DNA of 64,000 bases, taken from assembly GCF_036324505.1 (NCBI RefSeq), contig NC_086368.1:23242378-23306377 (forward strand), in the 5' to 3' direction. Source of the DNA: Eleginops maclovinus. Taxonomy: Eukaryota > Chordata > Actinopteri > Perciformes > Eleginopidae. Both the position numbers and the translations under genes were made by a program. The notes under the pieces are model-generated. The model was not told where the DNA came from and did no database searches. It saw only the letters and a list, made by a program, of their open reading frames with translations. Shown here piece after piece: positions 1 to 14,300 of the stretch (its first letter is position 1; each line of letters begins with the position of its first letter).

Positions 1-861
1 ATGTGCAGAGGAGGAGGGGGAAAACCAACTTTCTCCATTAACTAATATTGACCGTAAGCAAACAGTAGGGTCCTTTTCTGCTTCTAACTGGGGGGTAGGG
101 GGTTAAAGGCAGTGGCCGCTTTTACACCTCAATGTCACCAGTACTGTGTGTGTTTGTGTAGGAGAGACGGAGGTACAACTACAAAATAACTTTGCAGCCG
201 TGAGAAGAAAGCAGACAGAAAGAGAAGGAAGAGGAAAGAGACAGCGCTGATAAGAGAGGCAACACTTTTGGTTGTATTTTCAAAAGAAATCAGCTTTGGG
301 GATACAGTGGTGGGCGTTAAAAGATTGGGACCTTCAAAAGAACAAAAAATGGGGCTATCTTATCTGCAGTTTGGGCTCGGTTACAGACTGTGGGAACACA
401 GAGGGGTGGTCTGAAAATCACTGTTTCCAGATCTGCCATCTGAGCGTTAATACCAGGGGGTTTACAATTAGAGCTAGGTCACTGATAGGCTAGACCGCAG
501 GGCGCTAATCCATGTAGTAGTCCCTAGCAGCAAAGTTGTTCTAGCCTGCAAACATGGAAGACATTCATTAACTGTTTTAGTTATTCATTTGTATACGTGA
601 AAACACACACAAAATGACGACATGTTCCACACACACACACCCTCTACATACTGCAGATCATTTTAGTTACATGAGCATGTTTGTGTATAAGCATTGGCAT
701 TTCTATTGTCTGCTTGTGTATGTGTGTGTCTGTGTATAACTTTGCAGTGGGGTCTGTGCTAAGCATTTATGAGGTAATTAAGGTTCTGGCCAGGACTGGG
801 CGGCTGGTGATAAGGCCTGTCTCCGGCCCTCTCATTACTGTTACACGCTTCACTGGGGTTA

Positions 862-1107
<246 letters not shown>

Positions 1108-1658
1108 TTTATGTCCTCCAAAACAACAGTGGCAGCACAATTCTCTCATTATTTAGCCGGCTTCCAGACTGATTTGTCAAATTTTGCCATTCTGGAGTCA
1201 GACTGGGAATTTTTATGATGTGATGGAAACTCAATAAGGAAATAGAGGGGATTTTGATACATGAGTTAGTACGTAACTAAATTAACCAAATTAAACTCTT
1301 GCTGTAAAAAAGACATGTCATAACCTCTACAATTCATTGTGAAAAAGGCACATATTATATGTGTATGTTTCTTATACATTATCTTATAGATTTGGCAAAA
1401 CATAGCAGGAGGAGACACGGATCACAGACTGCCGGAAATCAATTTTTGAAAGCATTAGCGGCAGAGAGAGGCAAAAACAAAGATGGTAATACAGCAGCAA
1501 GACAGAAGGAAATAAATTAAGACGAGGATGAAGAAGAGCTTGCAGCAATGGAGGAGAAAGAAGTTACAGAGAGCATTATGTAGGCAGCTTTGCTGGAAAG
1601 ATTCATGAGTTGTTTGGAAACAGACCAATCTACAGGCTGTCTCTCTATGAAATTGAGC

Positions 1659-1875
<217 letters not shown>

Positions 1876-3661
1876 CAGTGACCTCCACTACACAGAACAT
1901 GAAAAACCAAAAGCACCATACAGCAGGCACAGTTAGCTGCAAGCTAACTAGCTAGTGGAGCATTTAACAGCCACCTATTTCCCTCAAGTGCTGGTTAAAC
2001 AGATCGGGTAGATATTGGAAGTCCAGAGAAACTGAATGAATGTTTGAACAGATAGGCAATGTTGTATACAGACATTAAAACACTTTCATTTAAGGTTTAC
2101 AAGAAACATAGGAGGATGAGCTGACAAACATCATGAATGGGGCAAAGGCTAGTAATGTATCGTATTTGCTCTAAATGCCAGACATTGACTGATGCCTATT
2201 TGAAGTGTTGCACTGGCCCAAAAATAGAAAGCCATTTGGATCAAAATATTTAGCATATTCAATTAACTGAAAACCCAGAAAAGAGCCAAGTTAAAAAAAC
2301 TATTATGATAGAAAAAGTGGGGGCATTTAGTATATAGACAGCTTCAAAACAGCCCATTATTTGGGCTAAAAGCAGAAAATATGAAAAAGAGAATCTGGAA
2401 GCAAACTCACACCTAAAGAGAATTATCTTTACCTTTAATGATTGATTGAGTAATGACTGTGTGTTGGGATGGACACACAAAAACACAGAGATGACAAAGT
2501 GTAAAGTCATACAAAGAGAGGAGAGTAAGAGCGGGATCCATCCTTCCTGTCCTACTTTCCACCACAGTTCTCCTTCTCTCTCCCGGCTCCAGTCTTTTGG
2601 GAGAGATCAGAGAAAAACTGCCTGTCAGCAAAATTCAGGCTATACTGTACATCCGGTGCTGCTCCCTCCTAATCCAAAACTTCCCCTCTGCAACCCCATC
2701 AAGGACAAGGAGCGGGCATTTAATTTTCACTGCACATACCAATTCACATAGGCTGGCACAAAACATCTAAATCCATTTCCAACAATTAGTTCATGCATCC
2801 ATTACTGTACAAATCGCTATACAAACAGATGGTTTTCAGAAGAAGAGATTCTTTGTATTTCACGGATGAAGAACACCACATTACATCAGCGGTACTTAGG
2901 TGTCTACATAGAGGTGTGTGTCATAGTTGGATTTAAGGGTTGAATGAGAAGTTTAATCTCCATCTAGAGACGGGCGTTGCATAATAAGGCATGCAATCAC
3001 ATGCAGAGACACAGCAGATTTCTCTGTTAATCTACAGTTTGTTGACATTAACCCACATGAGGGCCAGATATTTGTGGTAGAACGCATCGAAAGTGACATG
3101 TCAATCCTCTGGGAATTTGACTTGAATACAAATCTGTCTACATCTCCTTGGAATGGGCTTTGATTGGATGTATCACTACAGTACAACACGGATGGGAAAA
3201 ACGGACACAGTTCAATGATTGCTGACTCTTTCACTTTGATTTCACAACAAATATTTTTCATGTTACCTAAGACGCCATACAAATACATTGTTTGGATTTT
3301 TCAGGCTGTATGAATGTGGTTCGTCCTTTGCACGTACAGACTTATGCAAGGAGGGAGTGGAGACACATGTAAGCCATTGTCTTCTTTGCACACTGTACAT
3401 GTACTGTTTGTGCGCCATTGACAAACTGGCAGGCTGACGTTTCAGTGTACTGGTGACAGCGGCGGAAACCGCAGGACAGTACGACTTGTTTACCGCAGGG
3501 GAGGAATTCACCATTTGTCTTGATTCCATCATCGCTGCTTGTGTGGTTGTGGAGGAACACAATGTCTTGTGCATAACCAGCGTGTCACACTGAACAATAG
3601 GTTGTTTTACAAACTCCTGCCACCCCTGGTCTGGAGACAGAGACAGAATGTAGGTAAAAAT

Positions 3662-3666
<5 letters not shown>

Positions 3667-3756
<90 letters not shown>
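3667..3756 (+). repeat. (TG)45 microsatellite
   Basis: Uninterrupted 90-bp TG tract, in the opposite sense to the two arrays on its left. Confidence 0.98.
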
Positions 3757-3757
<1 letters not shown>

Positions 3758-3817
3758 TGGGATACAGTGGGTGGTAGGAATAGACGGATCATCTGTCAAA
3801 AGTTCCTGCGTGTAAAA

Positions 3818-3931
3818 ATGTGTGTGTGTGTGTGTGTGTATATACTTTGAAATGCAGAAGCTTGTCAAAAGCTATGTTGTGCGTGTGTGTGTATCATCCA
3901 AACTTCTGTGTGTGTGTGTGTGTGTGTGTGT
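3818..3931 (+). repeat. two short TG tracts
   Basis: Tracts of about 20 bp (3819-3838) and 24 bp (3908-3931) with TG-rich DNA between. Confidence 0.9.
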
Positions 3932-3939
3932 TCTCCTTG

Positions 3940-6900
3940 GCATGATGGAGCGGGTCTCGCGGCCGTGCCAAGGCTGCGGTTATTCTCCAGCCAGAGGCAG
4001 AGGAGCACAGATACTTCATTATGGCCTCATTCATCACCCCTGGGACAGCTTGGCACCGCTCTCACCCCCTCCTCCTCCCAGCTCCCCCTAACCTCGTCCC
4101 TTGCTACTCTCTATTTACAGCTGCATAAGTTCATGGCTCATAGCATCTCCTCTACCTCGTTCACCTCATCTCCCTCCCTCAGTGCACTGTTCCCTTGTGC
4201 TTGTTATTCTTCTCTCCTCTGGTAAGGTTCTCCCCCCTCGCTCGGCTGCTTGTCTGCCTCGCTCCAGTGTTTCCCTTTTCTGCCTTTACTTACCTTTTTC
4301 TAAGCTTCAACCTAAACCCTCTTTCTCTTTTTTAATTAACTTTTTAATCCGCTGTGTCCCTCTGTCTTGACCCACACTCCGAGGCTTTCATTAACTTCCT
4401 CACTCCATTTCCCCCCTATCTTTCCATAAACACGACTCATTTATCATTCCCGTTACTCTTCCTGCTCCTCTGCCTATAACTGATTAGCCGCCTGGTTTGG
4501 CATGCATGTCAGGATGAGATCCACTGATACATAAATGCGTTTTATAGAAACAATTTCATATTTTGGTAAAAACACTGTCTTTCCATGAGGTTGATGAGAA
4601 GTCGATACCACTCTCATGTGAGGAGTTGATTAGCCTAGCCTAGCATGGCATTAACACTGGATCAGAGGGAAACAGCTAGCATACAAAAGGCAGCTACCAG
4701 CTTAACCAAAAGTACTTTGCAGATGAATGAACTGTTGTTGGTTAACATCAATTCCTCTGAAACCACAAATTGCTATTTATGTACAGATTAAATGCAAGGC
4801 GATGTGTTGATTGGTGAGTTTTAAAGATGTCGGACGGCTAATACTTACATGGCAGCCTCTGCCTTTAGCCCCATCTGACTCTTAGAAAGTAAGGAAATAA
4901 GCGTAATCTCCAAAATGTTTTGTCTTAAAGAGTTTGAAGTGGTGGTTTGCTTTTCACATATTATCAAAAACTAGTTTTAAGCATCACTGTTTTTCATGGC
5001 ATAAAGTGGATTCAGCAGCACAGACACTAATGCTTAGCCCTTTACAGTACTTTTCCTAACCCTTTGAACTGCCCTATGCGTGCTTGTATGTGTTTGGACC
5101 ACACGTGTGGGGAGCCTACCTGCTGTACCATATGGTTGGCATTCAGCCTAATTAAAGCTTTTGTTGCCCCACAAACTGGGTGTATTACCACAAGTGCTCC
5201 CTGAAGTCCTTTATTTATGGCAACTTGGCATTATAAATAAGGATAAAAGGAGAGCAGAGACAAGTCAAAATGATCTGCACGTCACCATAGAGACAGAGGA
5301 AAAGTTCCCAGGCAACACAGCAGTTAACCAGCGATGCCAGCTTACATGCCCACGTTATGACCGTAAATAGTGCCACTGTCATGTAATACGTTTGGATTTC
5401 TGGTCACATGGACATATTTAGCTATTTAAATGTGTACGTGATAAAAAAAGATGGGGAAGATTAACGGACGTGGCTCTACCTATCTTTCTTTCAGCATCTA
5501 TGACACAGATCAAGTTGACCGTTATATAGTCCACAAAGCACTCATCTCCACTCTCTGTGCTTCTCCTACATAGCAGTCATACCTCTGGGACTAGCTCAGG
5601 GTGACCTGGGCAGAAGACATATGACACTGAAACATTTACACATGACCCTGAGCTCACCGGCTGAGGTCAGTGCGGAGAAGCTGCCCTCACACAGCCTGAA
5701 TTACAGCCATGCTCTCCCCTCACTTTCCAGGTGAGAACAACATGCAGGAAGTGCATATAAACCTGAATGAATCCTCAAACATAATGGAAATGTTATTAAC
5801 TAAGCTAAGAGCATGAAAAAGCATTGCACTTGCTGCGATTCCGTTCATAATTATCCTCTATCAGGACTTTAATGAGCAGTGTGGGAGCTGGCACTTCCGC
5901 TGCTCACTGTGAAACCAAAAATAGCTCTGTTTTGTGTGGCGCATGCAGCAGATGGATCAAAAACAAAGAATTTCCACTGCCAAATGTTCCCCAATGAAAC
6001 TTTTTTCCACAGACAGCAGTGGTTTGTTACAGGGTTCTGTGTTCTTGACCAAACATGATGGAAAACCAAGCAGAGGTGTAGAACCAAATCAAATGAGCTT
6101 TTAGCTAATGCTGTGGCTCAGCTGTGTGTCTAATTTTCCTTATTATCCCTCACGAGAGATGTAAGGCCGCTCTGCATCTCATGAAACTCCAATCCATCTC
6201 TTCATGTGTAATGAATGCAGCGAGACCGGAGGCAGCCGTCAGCTAAATGAACGCTACCCTGGCCACTTTCACAACCATGTCAAGAGATGGTGAAAGGAGA
6301 TAAGTGAGGAACAACATCTGGGGCGTCTTTGATCACAGACGACTCTACGTGGGAGAGAAAAAGGAAAGAGGGAAGAAATGAAAGACGACGCAGCGAGTCT
6401 GAACATAATTCTCACTTTGTGTATGTGTTATCAGGACACGAATGACTCAGAGTGACGAGTCCATCTGCTGCTGAAAATACAGCAAAGCCTGGTAAAAACT
6501 AATAACCTTCTTTATCAGCAGAAAAGTTCAAACTGAGTATAGAAAGGGCTCTGAATTGTCCCCCAGTCACCTCAGACTTTCACATACCAAAAAACTGCTG
6601 CTATAAGGCTTTGTTTTCACATTTTGAATATGGTTTGGGTTTACAAAAAATGTCTGCCACTGTGAACCTTGAACAAAGCTCTATTGTTGAGTTCTGGTCC
6701 CACAACGACAATGACTTTATTTCCATGAGAGTTTTTACGGTAATTGACCTAATCTTTGTAACCTAATTAAGGTTAAAGTCAGTAAACTGCAACAAAATGA
6801 GAACAGAGGGGGACGTTGTGGTAGAGATGGTAGGAAACCGAGAACATTTTGACATGCTGCTATAGTAAAGAGCGTTGTCAAAGACGGCTGGTTTGGTTGC

Positions 6901-7360
6901 CACAAGACGGGATGGTCAGACATTCTTTATAGACATCTGCCTTCCCTCTTTTCTCAAGAGTTTTGCACTTCCTCATTTCACCAATCTTTGATGGTTTCAT
7001 GGATTCCATCCTGATCCATTTTTTTTCTCTCTCTGACCCTCCTCCACTCACTTTCTCTTTATTCATTTGCCTCAATCCTCTTATTCCCAGACCACTCTAT
7101 ATCTGTCTTCCTGCCTCTCCATCTTTCTCCCTCACACTCCTCCCCCGTAATCACTCCCATCACTCTCTTCAAGAGGGCAGGGAAGCAGGCTCTGGTTTGA
7201 TGGACAGGTCCTGAGTGCAGACATTTCCCTGTGGTCGACCTTATCAGTGGCCAAGGTTGGCAGAGTTGAGTGGCAGCCTGCTTTTTCTGGCTGCCCTTTT
7301 GCCTCTGGTCGTCCCAAGAGCTCTATCTGTGTGGTGTGGTGTGGTGTAGTGTGTGTATTC
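3940..7360. other. prickle intron, no recognised element
   Basis: C/T-rich at 4030-4480 and 7010-7160. A stretch near 4640-4700 (agctagcatacaaaaggcag region) weakly recalls a fish interspersed repeat but is too degenerate to call. Confidence 0.5.
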
Positions 7361-7384
7361 ATATATATATATATATATATATAT
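7361..7384 (+). repeat. (AT)12 microsatellite
   Basis: 24-bp AT tract after a gtggt-type minisatellite-like run at 7330-7352. Confidence 0.95.
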
Positions 7385-8189
7385 TCAGAGACATGTGTAA
7401 CCACGCTAGTCTGATAAAAATGTCTAAGTACACAAGAGACTCTAATTGCTATGTGTTGTTTAATTCAAATGAGGCAAGTGCTGATATGCTACTTTTAATT
7501 TGAAATGACCTTCAGTTGTCGTTTAGTGTCGTCAGCGGGATCGAAAAGCTTTTGTTTCATATTGAACAACCCCCTACATGAAGTCTGTCATAACTGTGAC
7601 ACAACCCAATTACCCAGTTACTGTACTCTGTTATTTCATTCAAGTTTCATCCTGTCTCATCGCTCAGACGGCCAGCGAGAGAGTTTACTTCTTCCTGAAT
7701 GTCCCAAAACTAATGTTGTCTGGCACTCGTTAGATATGAAATATAGATTTTGTATTCTCCCATGATCCAGATAGAAAACAGCATCAAAAAAAGAAAGGAA
7801 GGATAAGGAAGAAAACCAACAAACTTTGATATATCTTCAAAGTTGTTTTCCAGATTTCTATGTAATCCTACAATGAAGGAAATCTTGCCTTCTGAGGACA
7901 AAAGCTTGACAGGTTTTTGGTTTTGCCAGGCCAACACATCGGTCCAAACTAAAATATCTTAACTATTTGATGGATTGCCAAGAAATAATGTACAGTTATT
8001 TGTGGTCCTAAGAGGGTGAATCTTGTTTAACCTGCTATATTGTGTTTCTATATCTCATCATCTTCTGTCCATCATTTCCTACAAACATTATTGATTAACT
8101 GTTCAGATCATCCATCTTACATAAGATTAGGCTATATTAAAACATTTTAATTGACTTGACTTCTTTGACTTTGTAAAAGGTAGAAACCA

Positions 8190-8292
8190 AAAAGATAGGG
8201 GGGAGTGGGACAACATGCAACAAAAGTCCCAAAGCTCGAATCGAATCCAATGTGTTGTGGTATGGCATGCACGCTAACCACTTGGCTACAAA
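8190..8292 (-). mobile_element. tRNA-derived SINE fragment
   Basis: On the minus strand TAGCCAAGTGGTTAGCGTGC resembles the pol III A box of tRNAs, and GATTCGATTCGAG about 40 nt later resembles the B box. This is followed by GGGACTTTTGTTGCATGT and a pyrimidine-rich stretch, an arrangement shared by an abundant fish tRNA-SINE. The intron of prickle is transcribed in the same sense. Confidence 0.7.
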
Positions 8293-10384
8293 AGTGCTTC
8301 AACATTTGTGGTTTTGAGTAAAATGTCTCAATAACTACCGCACGGATTTGAAAGAAAATGTGTTCAAACTCATGTCCCCCTTGAAATGTATTGTCAGAGC
8401 TTTGAAATTGAATCAGGTGGTATTTCAAATCTCTCCATTTCTTTGGTTTATAGCTACATTCATCAACATCAGTAAGAGCAGACCGACAAAGCATGGCTGT
8501 AGAGTTTTGGTCTTGTAATTTAAAATAGTCCTCTCATCCAGGCTGGAATTGCACGACATTGCCAAGAGATGACATCTCATTCTGAATATCTGAAGGATAT
8601 CGTGGGAGGTGAGAATTCACAGCTAATACATGAAACAATATATTGAAACAGAGTTAAATCTTCACCACAACAGGTACTGGACTCTGTTGTTTAATACAAT
8701 ATTGATCACAAAAATGGAGGTATGATGAAAGCAATAATGTCACAAAAGAGGGAAATAATGGTAAAATGTTCAAAGTAAAATACAGAAAGAAAGGCTGTCT
8801 TTCTTTTGCCCAGGTAGTGAATAAGTGACACAATCACAGCCCTTTTTAGAGATTCAGATGATGAAACATAATGAGGATTAGAATCAGAACTGATCAATGC
8901 AGCTTTAAGTTGATACACCACTGCGAGTTGGCCCCTAGACATCGATCGGTTGACAGCACACAAATGCAGGCGGTAGGTCTGACAGCAGGAGGAAGGATGG
9001 GGGGAGGTGGGTGTGCTGGCCTCGCTTACCAAATCAATTGCCACTCTCACCGCCCGAGGATCAACTAAAGATCCACTTGCAGAAGCTAATTCATTCATCC
9101 CTCTGTTTTCAACCCCCCTGCCTGAAAGCTTTCCCTCCCTTCTGCTTTAGTGGGATTCAGTGAGACTCAGCAGATTTTAAATCTTACTTGACTCTGGAGA
9201 AACTTTTGAAGTCAGGGATGTTTGTCTTGAGGTCTGGGAGGAAGTGGTTCTAGGATGGGGAGACAGGTCTTTCCTGCCAGCTGTCAACAACTCTAGGCTC
9301 TCTATTTTATCTGTTAATTCCACTGATGAAATGATTTTCCTACACACACACAAACACTCAAATACACATTTGTTCCCTGGCAACATGTTTAAATCAGTCA
9401 GCGCAGAGGCCATTTTTTGTGGGTGAAGTCGCTGGGGGTGGGTGCTTGCAGCCCATATGCAGAGACACTGCGATCTGCACGGGGTACAGGAAGCTGCAGA
9501 GCTCTAAATCTAAGTCTCTTTTTCCCTGCCCTTGTTAGTATTTAAAGAGCCGCTCACACAAGGGTGTCATCAACAGAGCTGGCAGCATGTCTGTGTGGAA
9601 TGCACTCTTGCAATTTACGGACACACGGTCAATAAAGACAGTTGAGCCAGCGCTGGATCTCACACATGTAAACTGTTCTTAAACTTGTCACGGTTTGAGG
9701 CAGAACACACACCAGAGGCTTTAGGCGAAGCAGCTCTTGAAACTGTCTGGAGGTGAAACTCGTGGCACTGACATATATAGACATGCGCTGATACAGTCAC
9801 ACAATGGCACACACCACACAACCCCCCTCTGGCACATGCAGACCTAAACACATGGGAGCACACATACAGAGACAATAGTCTGCACACTGCCCGGACCTGG
9901 CAGCCTAATATAAGTGTCCGAGTTAAAAATAAAAAGGGGAAGGCATGTCCCACAGCTGTGAGATGCTGTGAGATTTTTCTGTGCTGTCAGCCCACTTAAA
10001 TCACAACAGCTGAGAGGACAAGGCACTGCCTTTCAACTGCCTTTTCCTCTTCTCCCTTCTGTCGTTCACTTGCTTTTTTTCCATTCCCACTCTAAATCCC
10101 TAAATCAATCCATCACTACACCTTTAGCTACTTCTCTTCCTCTTCTTCTCCCTTGACACACATTTTCTCACCTCCCTATTATCCCTCTTGTCTAGAGATA
10201 ACGCCGACCCACTCCTGACAACTGCGTTGGCAGCCAAAACAAAGCAGCACCCAAGGGAACGGAAAAACAAGATCCTAGTGACGCTGTTACTCAGTTGTCA
10301 CAAGTCAGTCGTAATTCACTGTAAAACTCCATTTGCACACCAGCGTGCCGGCACAGTCGCATAGAATTACACTCACTTTTCTGT

Positions 10385-10646
<262 letters not shown>

Positions 10647-10930
10647 TTGCGCAAATTACAGAGGTATTCGTGCCCTCCCAAAATTAAAACATTCCATAAT
10701 GTCTAAATTGTCAAGATAATTCAACAGTGTCCTTAACAAAACTAACCAATCACTGAGGGGTTTAGCTATCCAGAACGAAAGATGTCAAAATGTAGAATTT
10801 AAAACACCCAGGGGGAATTGCTTGACTCCCCGCCAAAGACAACTCTTCTCCTCCAATCAGCGCCTCAGAAGTCAGTACGAACAAATCAGCAGCTGGACGA
10901 AAAGGATAAAAATGTTTAAAAGTTACTCAC

Positions 10931-11300
10931 CGCTTCCCGCTTCCCCCCTGGCTCTGCTGGGAATGAGGCGGGGGGGTGGGGGGGTGGAGAAATGAACTAA
11001 ACGGCAGGAAGATCTCAGGGGGGGGAGAGAGCAGCAGCAGTGCGGCAGCCTGAAGCAAACACTTTCAACGGCGTCCTCCTAATTGAAAAATTCTGTTTTC
11101 ATCTCTCGGATCGAGTGAGAGAGGGGAGGGAAAAGAAACAGATGCCTTGTGCTGAGGTGATGAGGAGGAGAAGAGCGGTTCTGCATGCAGATTGTGCATG
11201 CAGCGAGTGTGAGGAAAAGACCAAGAGGAAGTGAGAGAGAGTAGACAGACAGAATGCAATCAGCGGTGACCACCAAACTGGTTGCTTAGAGGGCAAACAA
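10931..11300 (-). promoter_or_regulatory. candidate alternative first (5' UTR) exon and promoter inside the prickle intron
   Basis: On the minus strand a relatively GC- and CpG-richer stretch, with C-runs that are G-runs on the plus strand at 10970-10987 and 11018-11026, ends in an excellent splice donor: AAGCG|GTGAGTAACT, exon side ending at 10931. Prickle genes use alternative first exons, and a short form without the cysteine motif is known in the family. An internal promoter reading left toward the PET exons is therefore plausible. No ORF spans it, so it would be non-coding. Alternatives are a chance donor-like site in a purine-rich stretch, or an enhancer. Confidence 0.3.
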
Positions 11301-14300
11301 CCCACAACATTAACCCCACCTACTGCCTGTCAACAGCAGTCAGCATTTCTTCCTGAACCTCTTTCCCCAAATTCCCTCAAACCATGAATGTTCTGGCAGT
11401 GTTCTGCGCTGACATCATGTGCAGTACTACTGATCGAGTTTTAGAGCTCGCACACAATCATATAATATATGGATCAGTAACACAGAATCTGACATCCAGG
11501 ACTTGAGAGCTGGTTGAAAGAGACCAGTATTGGAAAGAAAGGAAAGACAAAAATGCAAAGACGCCTTTCAGATACTAAATCCAAAGAAAAAACCTAATAC
11601 TAGCTTTTTCCAAAAGTGGTTGTTGTCATTAGATGGAGGTTACTCTTTTGTCATTGAGATTAACTTTTTGGCCTTTTGGTCTGATATTTTCATTAAATAC
11701 ATTTTTTATGGCTTATGGCATTGAGCTTTCAATTCAAGATTGACTTTCAGCTTCTGCATACAATCATCTCAGTAACAACTTAGTAAACCTCCATCCAAAT
11801 ATGAAGACCATTTCATTTGGGTAAAAGCTCCTAAGTGCATCCGGAGTTGGTATTGTTTTGTCTTACCATCTCTCGGGTCGAGAATTTTGATTTGAACTAC
11901 CAAAATGTAGTGCTGCTATCATTATGCTATGATTAAAAACATTTGGTTTTGCGACTGTTGGGCGGCAAAAAATACAACCACTTTTGCATTTAGGAAATTA
12001 TGAGTTGTTTTGTATTTTAAAATCAATCAAATATTTTCAGTTCACAAGACCAAAAATAAGACTTCATTTGGTATCTAATTGCATAAAGAGGCTACAAAAG
12101 TTCTTAGGCTAATGTTGTCACGTTTCTGTGATTTATGTAGTAGCACATGAATGTGTCTGCACACTTTGAGAGTACATGTACTGTCTGCAGTGATTGATGT
12201 TGTGTCCTGTCTTCTCCACAAAGCTGCTCCATATTTGTGCCTGAAGGCATGCATATTATAATATTATACTGTGAGTTTGCTGCGTTTAGAAGCAAAACTG
12301 TTAATTAATGTAATGCAAATGAGAAGTCTCTAGCTGGGAGATGACTGATCTTTACATTTGTAGGGAGTACCAGTGCAGTATTCCCACTTCAGCAGTCAAT
12401 CAGTCTGCTCTCCCTCCTCTGAATCCACAGAGGAAAAGTCTATGGAAACATCTGCTACAACACTTAACAAAAGCTCTCTTCTATACAAGTTGGACCAACT
12501 TGATTCAGTCAGCAGCGGATAACTTAAATCAGCTCAAGTTGACGGCGACCTTGTAATGGGTCTCTGGGTGCCAAATCCTAAACTAACCATAGCCCAAAAT
12601 GGCCGACTCTAAAGTGTGTTCTCCTCCTATCCTTGCCTGTCAGTCATATGCCAAATAAATACAGGAAGACAAGCGGTGAAGCAGAGAGTGAACACAGGAA
12701 AGACTGATCTATGTCTGAGCAGTCCGAGGTTGATGTTCCTGGCAACGTCAGCCACTGTGATGTGGGCAGAATATCATCATTTATTCTGTGATGCTCGCAC
12801 TGTGCAACTACTGTTCTTCGCACTGCAGAATTGCCAGACTCCCTGCCTTTAATCTTGAGGGATTTCTGGTGAACAACCAGGGCTGCAGCCAAAGGAGGTG
12901 ACTCCTGTCCACACCTGACAACAAAGACTTGTTTTGTTTCTGTTTAGGATTATGCAGGTATTCACTTAACATTTGCACTCCACAAATGAAAGCATGACAA
13001 AGACACAAAGAAAGACACAAAAACAAGCTAAGGCGAGAAAAGTATGTTAGAAAAATGCCAGTCACCAGCCTTAAAATATCCAACAACATTTAAGTTGATT
13101 AAATCAGGGAACAAGCCACAACGTCTCATGTTTCCTTTCCTCTTACAGAAAAGGCTGCAGTTAAATCTGGTACAACAGCTCACCATCATGCCTAAAATAT
13201 GCTGAGAATCTCCCTGCTGTGCCAGGTAAAATTGGTCCCATTTGTACAGCAGAAAATAGCACAATTGACCAGGCATCACCTGACTGCAAGCAAGAGCTCT
13301 CTCGTGACAAAAAGCCCCCACACCTCAATTTCCTAATGACCGACCTAATGCTTTTCAAATATGAGATCGTTTATCACTGTTAAAAACAAAATGTGCGTGA
13401 AAAGGGCCTAAGGTGTGTCCAGGAAGTGGAAAGGGAAAGGAGAAAAAAAAACGCCCCTTGTCCCTCTATCCTCGCATGCAGAGGACAAGCCATGCACTCA
13501 TCCGCCTCCTCCCTTCAGGAACAAATGAAGTTATCAATCAATCCCACGGAGAGAGGGGGCCAGAGGCACACAGAGAGCAAAGCTGAGGCGGCCAAAAACC
13601 GAATACAAGATGATTGTTTTGAGGCCCTAAAGCACAGAAGCAGACGGTTTATCCTGTATACACATACTTTAGATATCCATTTACATTTGCATACATGTGT
13701 AAATCACACAATGACAAGGTGCTCGGACACATTTCCAACCAAAAGTGTTACCTTACATTCATAATATGGTATTGCTAACTAGGTCTAAAAGAGTCATTGT
13801 GGTAGAGGCTAAATCCTAGCTAAATGTGTTCATTAAACGATAGTCATTATATATTTGTCTAAACTCCAACCCTAATAGCACGTTTCTATTAATATAATAT
13901 GTAATATACCTTTTGTTGTTAATTTGTCAAAGATGAGTCTAGAATCAGACCCCACTGCAATTAGACATTGTGTTGCCTACCCCAAAGAGTCAAAAATACA
14001 ACTGATGGAGTTTAACCATTTCTATACACAGTACATTTTTTCCCTGAATGGCCAGATGCTGTAATAGGATGGAATCCATACAAATATAGGGGAAAAAAAT
14101 ATTAAAAATGGTCCAAAATAATCGGTTGCCATGCTTAACTGTATATCAAGGTTTCTTTGGTTGTCTTATGAAGGAACAAAAACTAGCCACCTACGCAGTA
14201 AGCAAGTAGTTGTCGCACAAACAGAGCTGCAGCTATTTCTGTCAATTGTGTCAAGTTGAAACTGGCTTTGGCTAACAGAATTAGTAATGATCAGCATAAA

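Noticed and set aside
4640..4720. Possible fish interspersed repeat (agctagcatacaaaaggcag region)
   Set aside because: Similarity to the remembered family is too weak and no second copy in the window confirms it.
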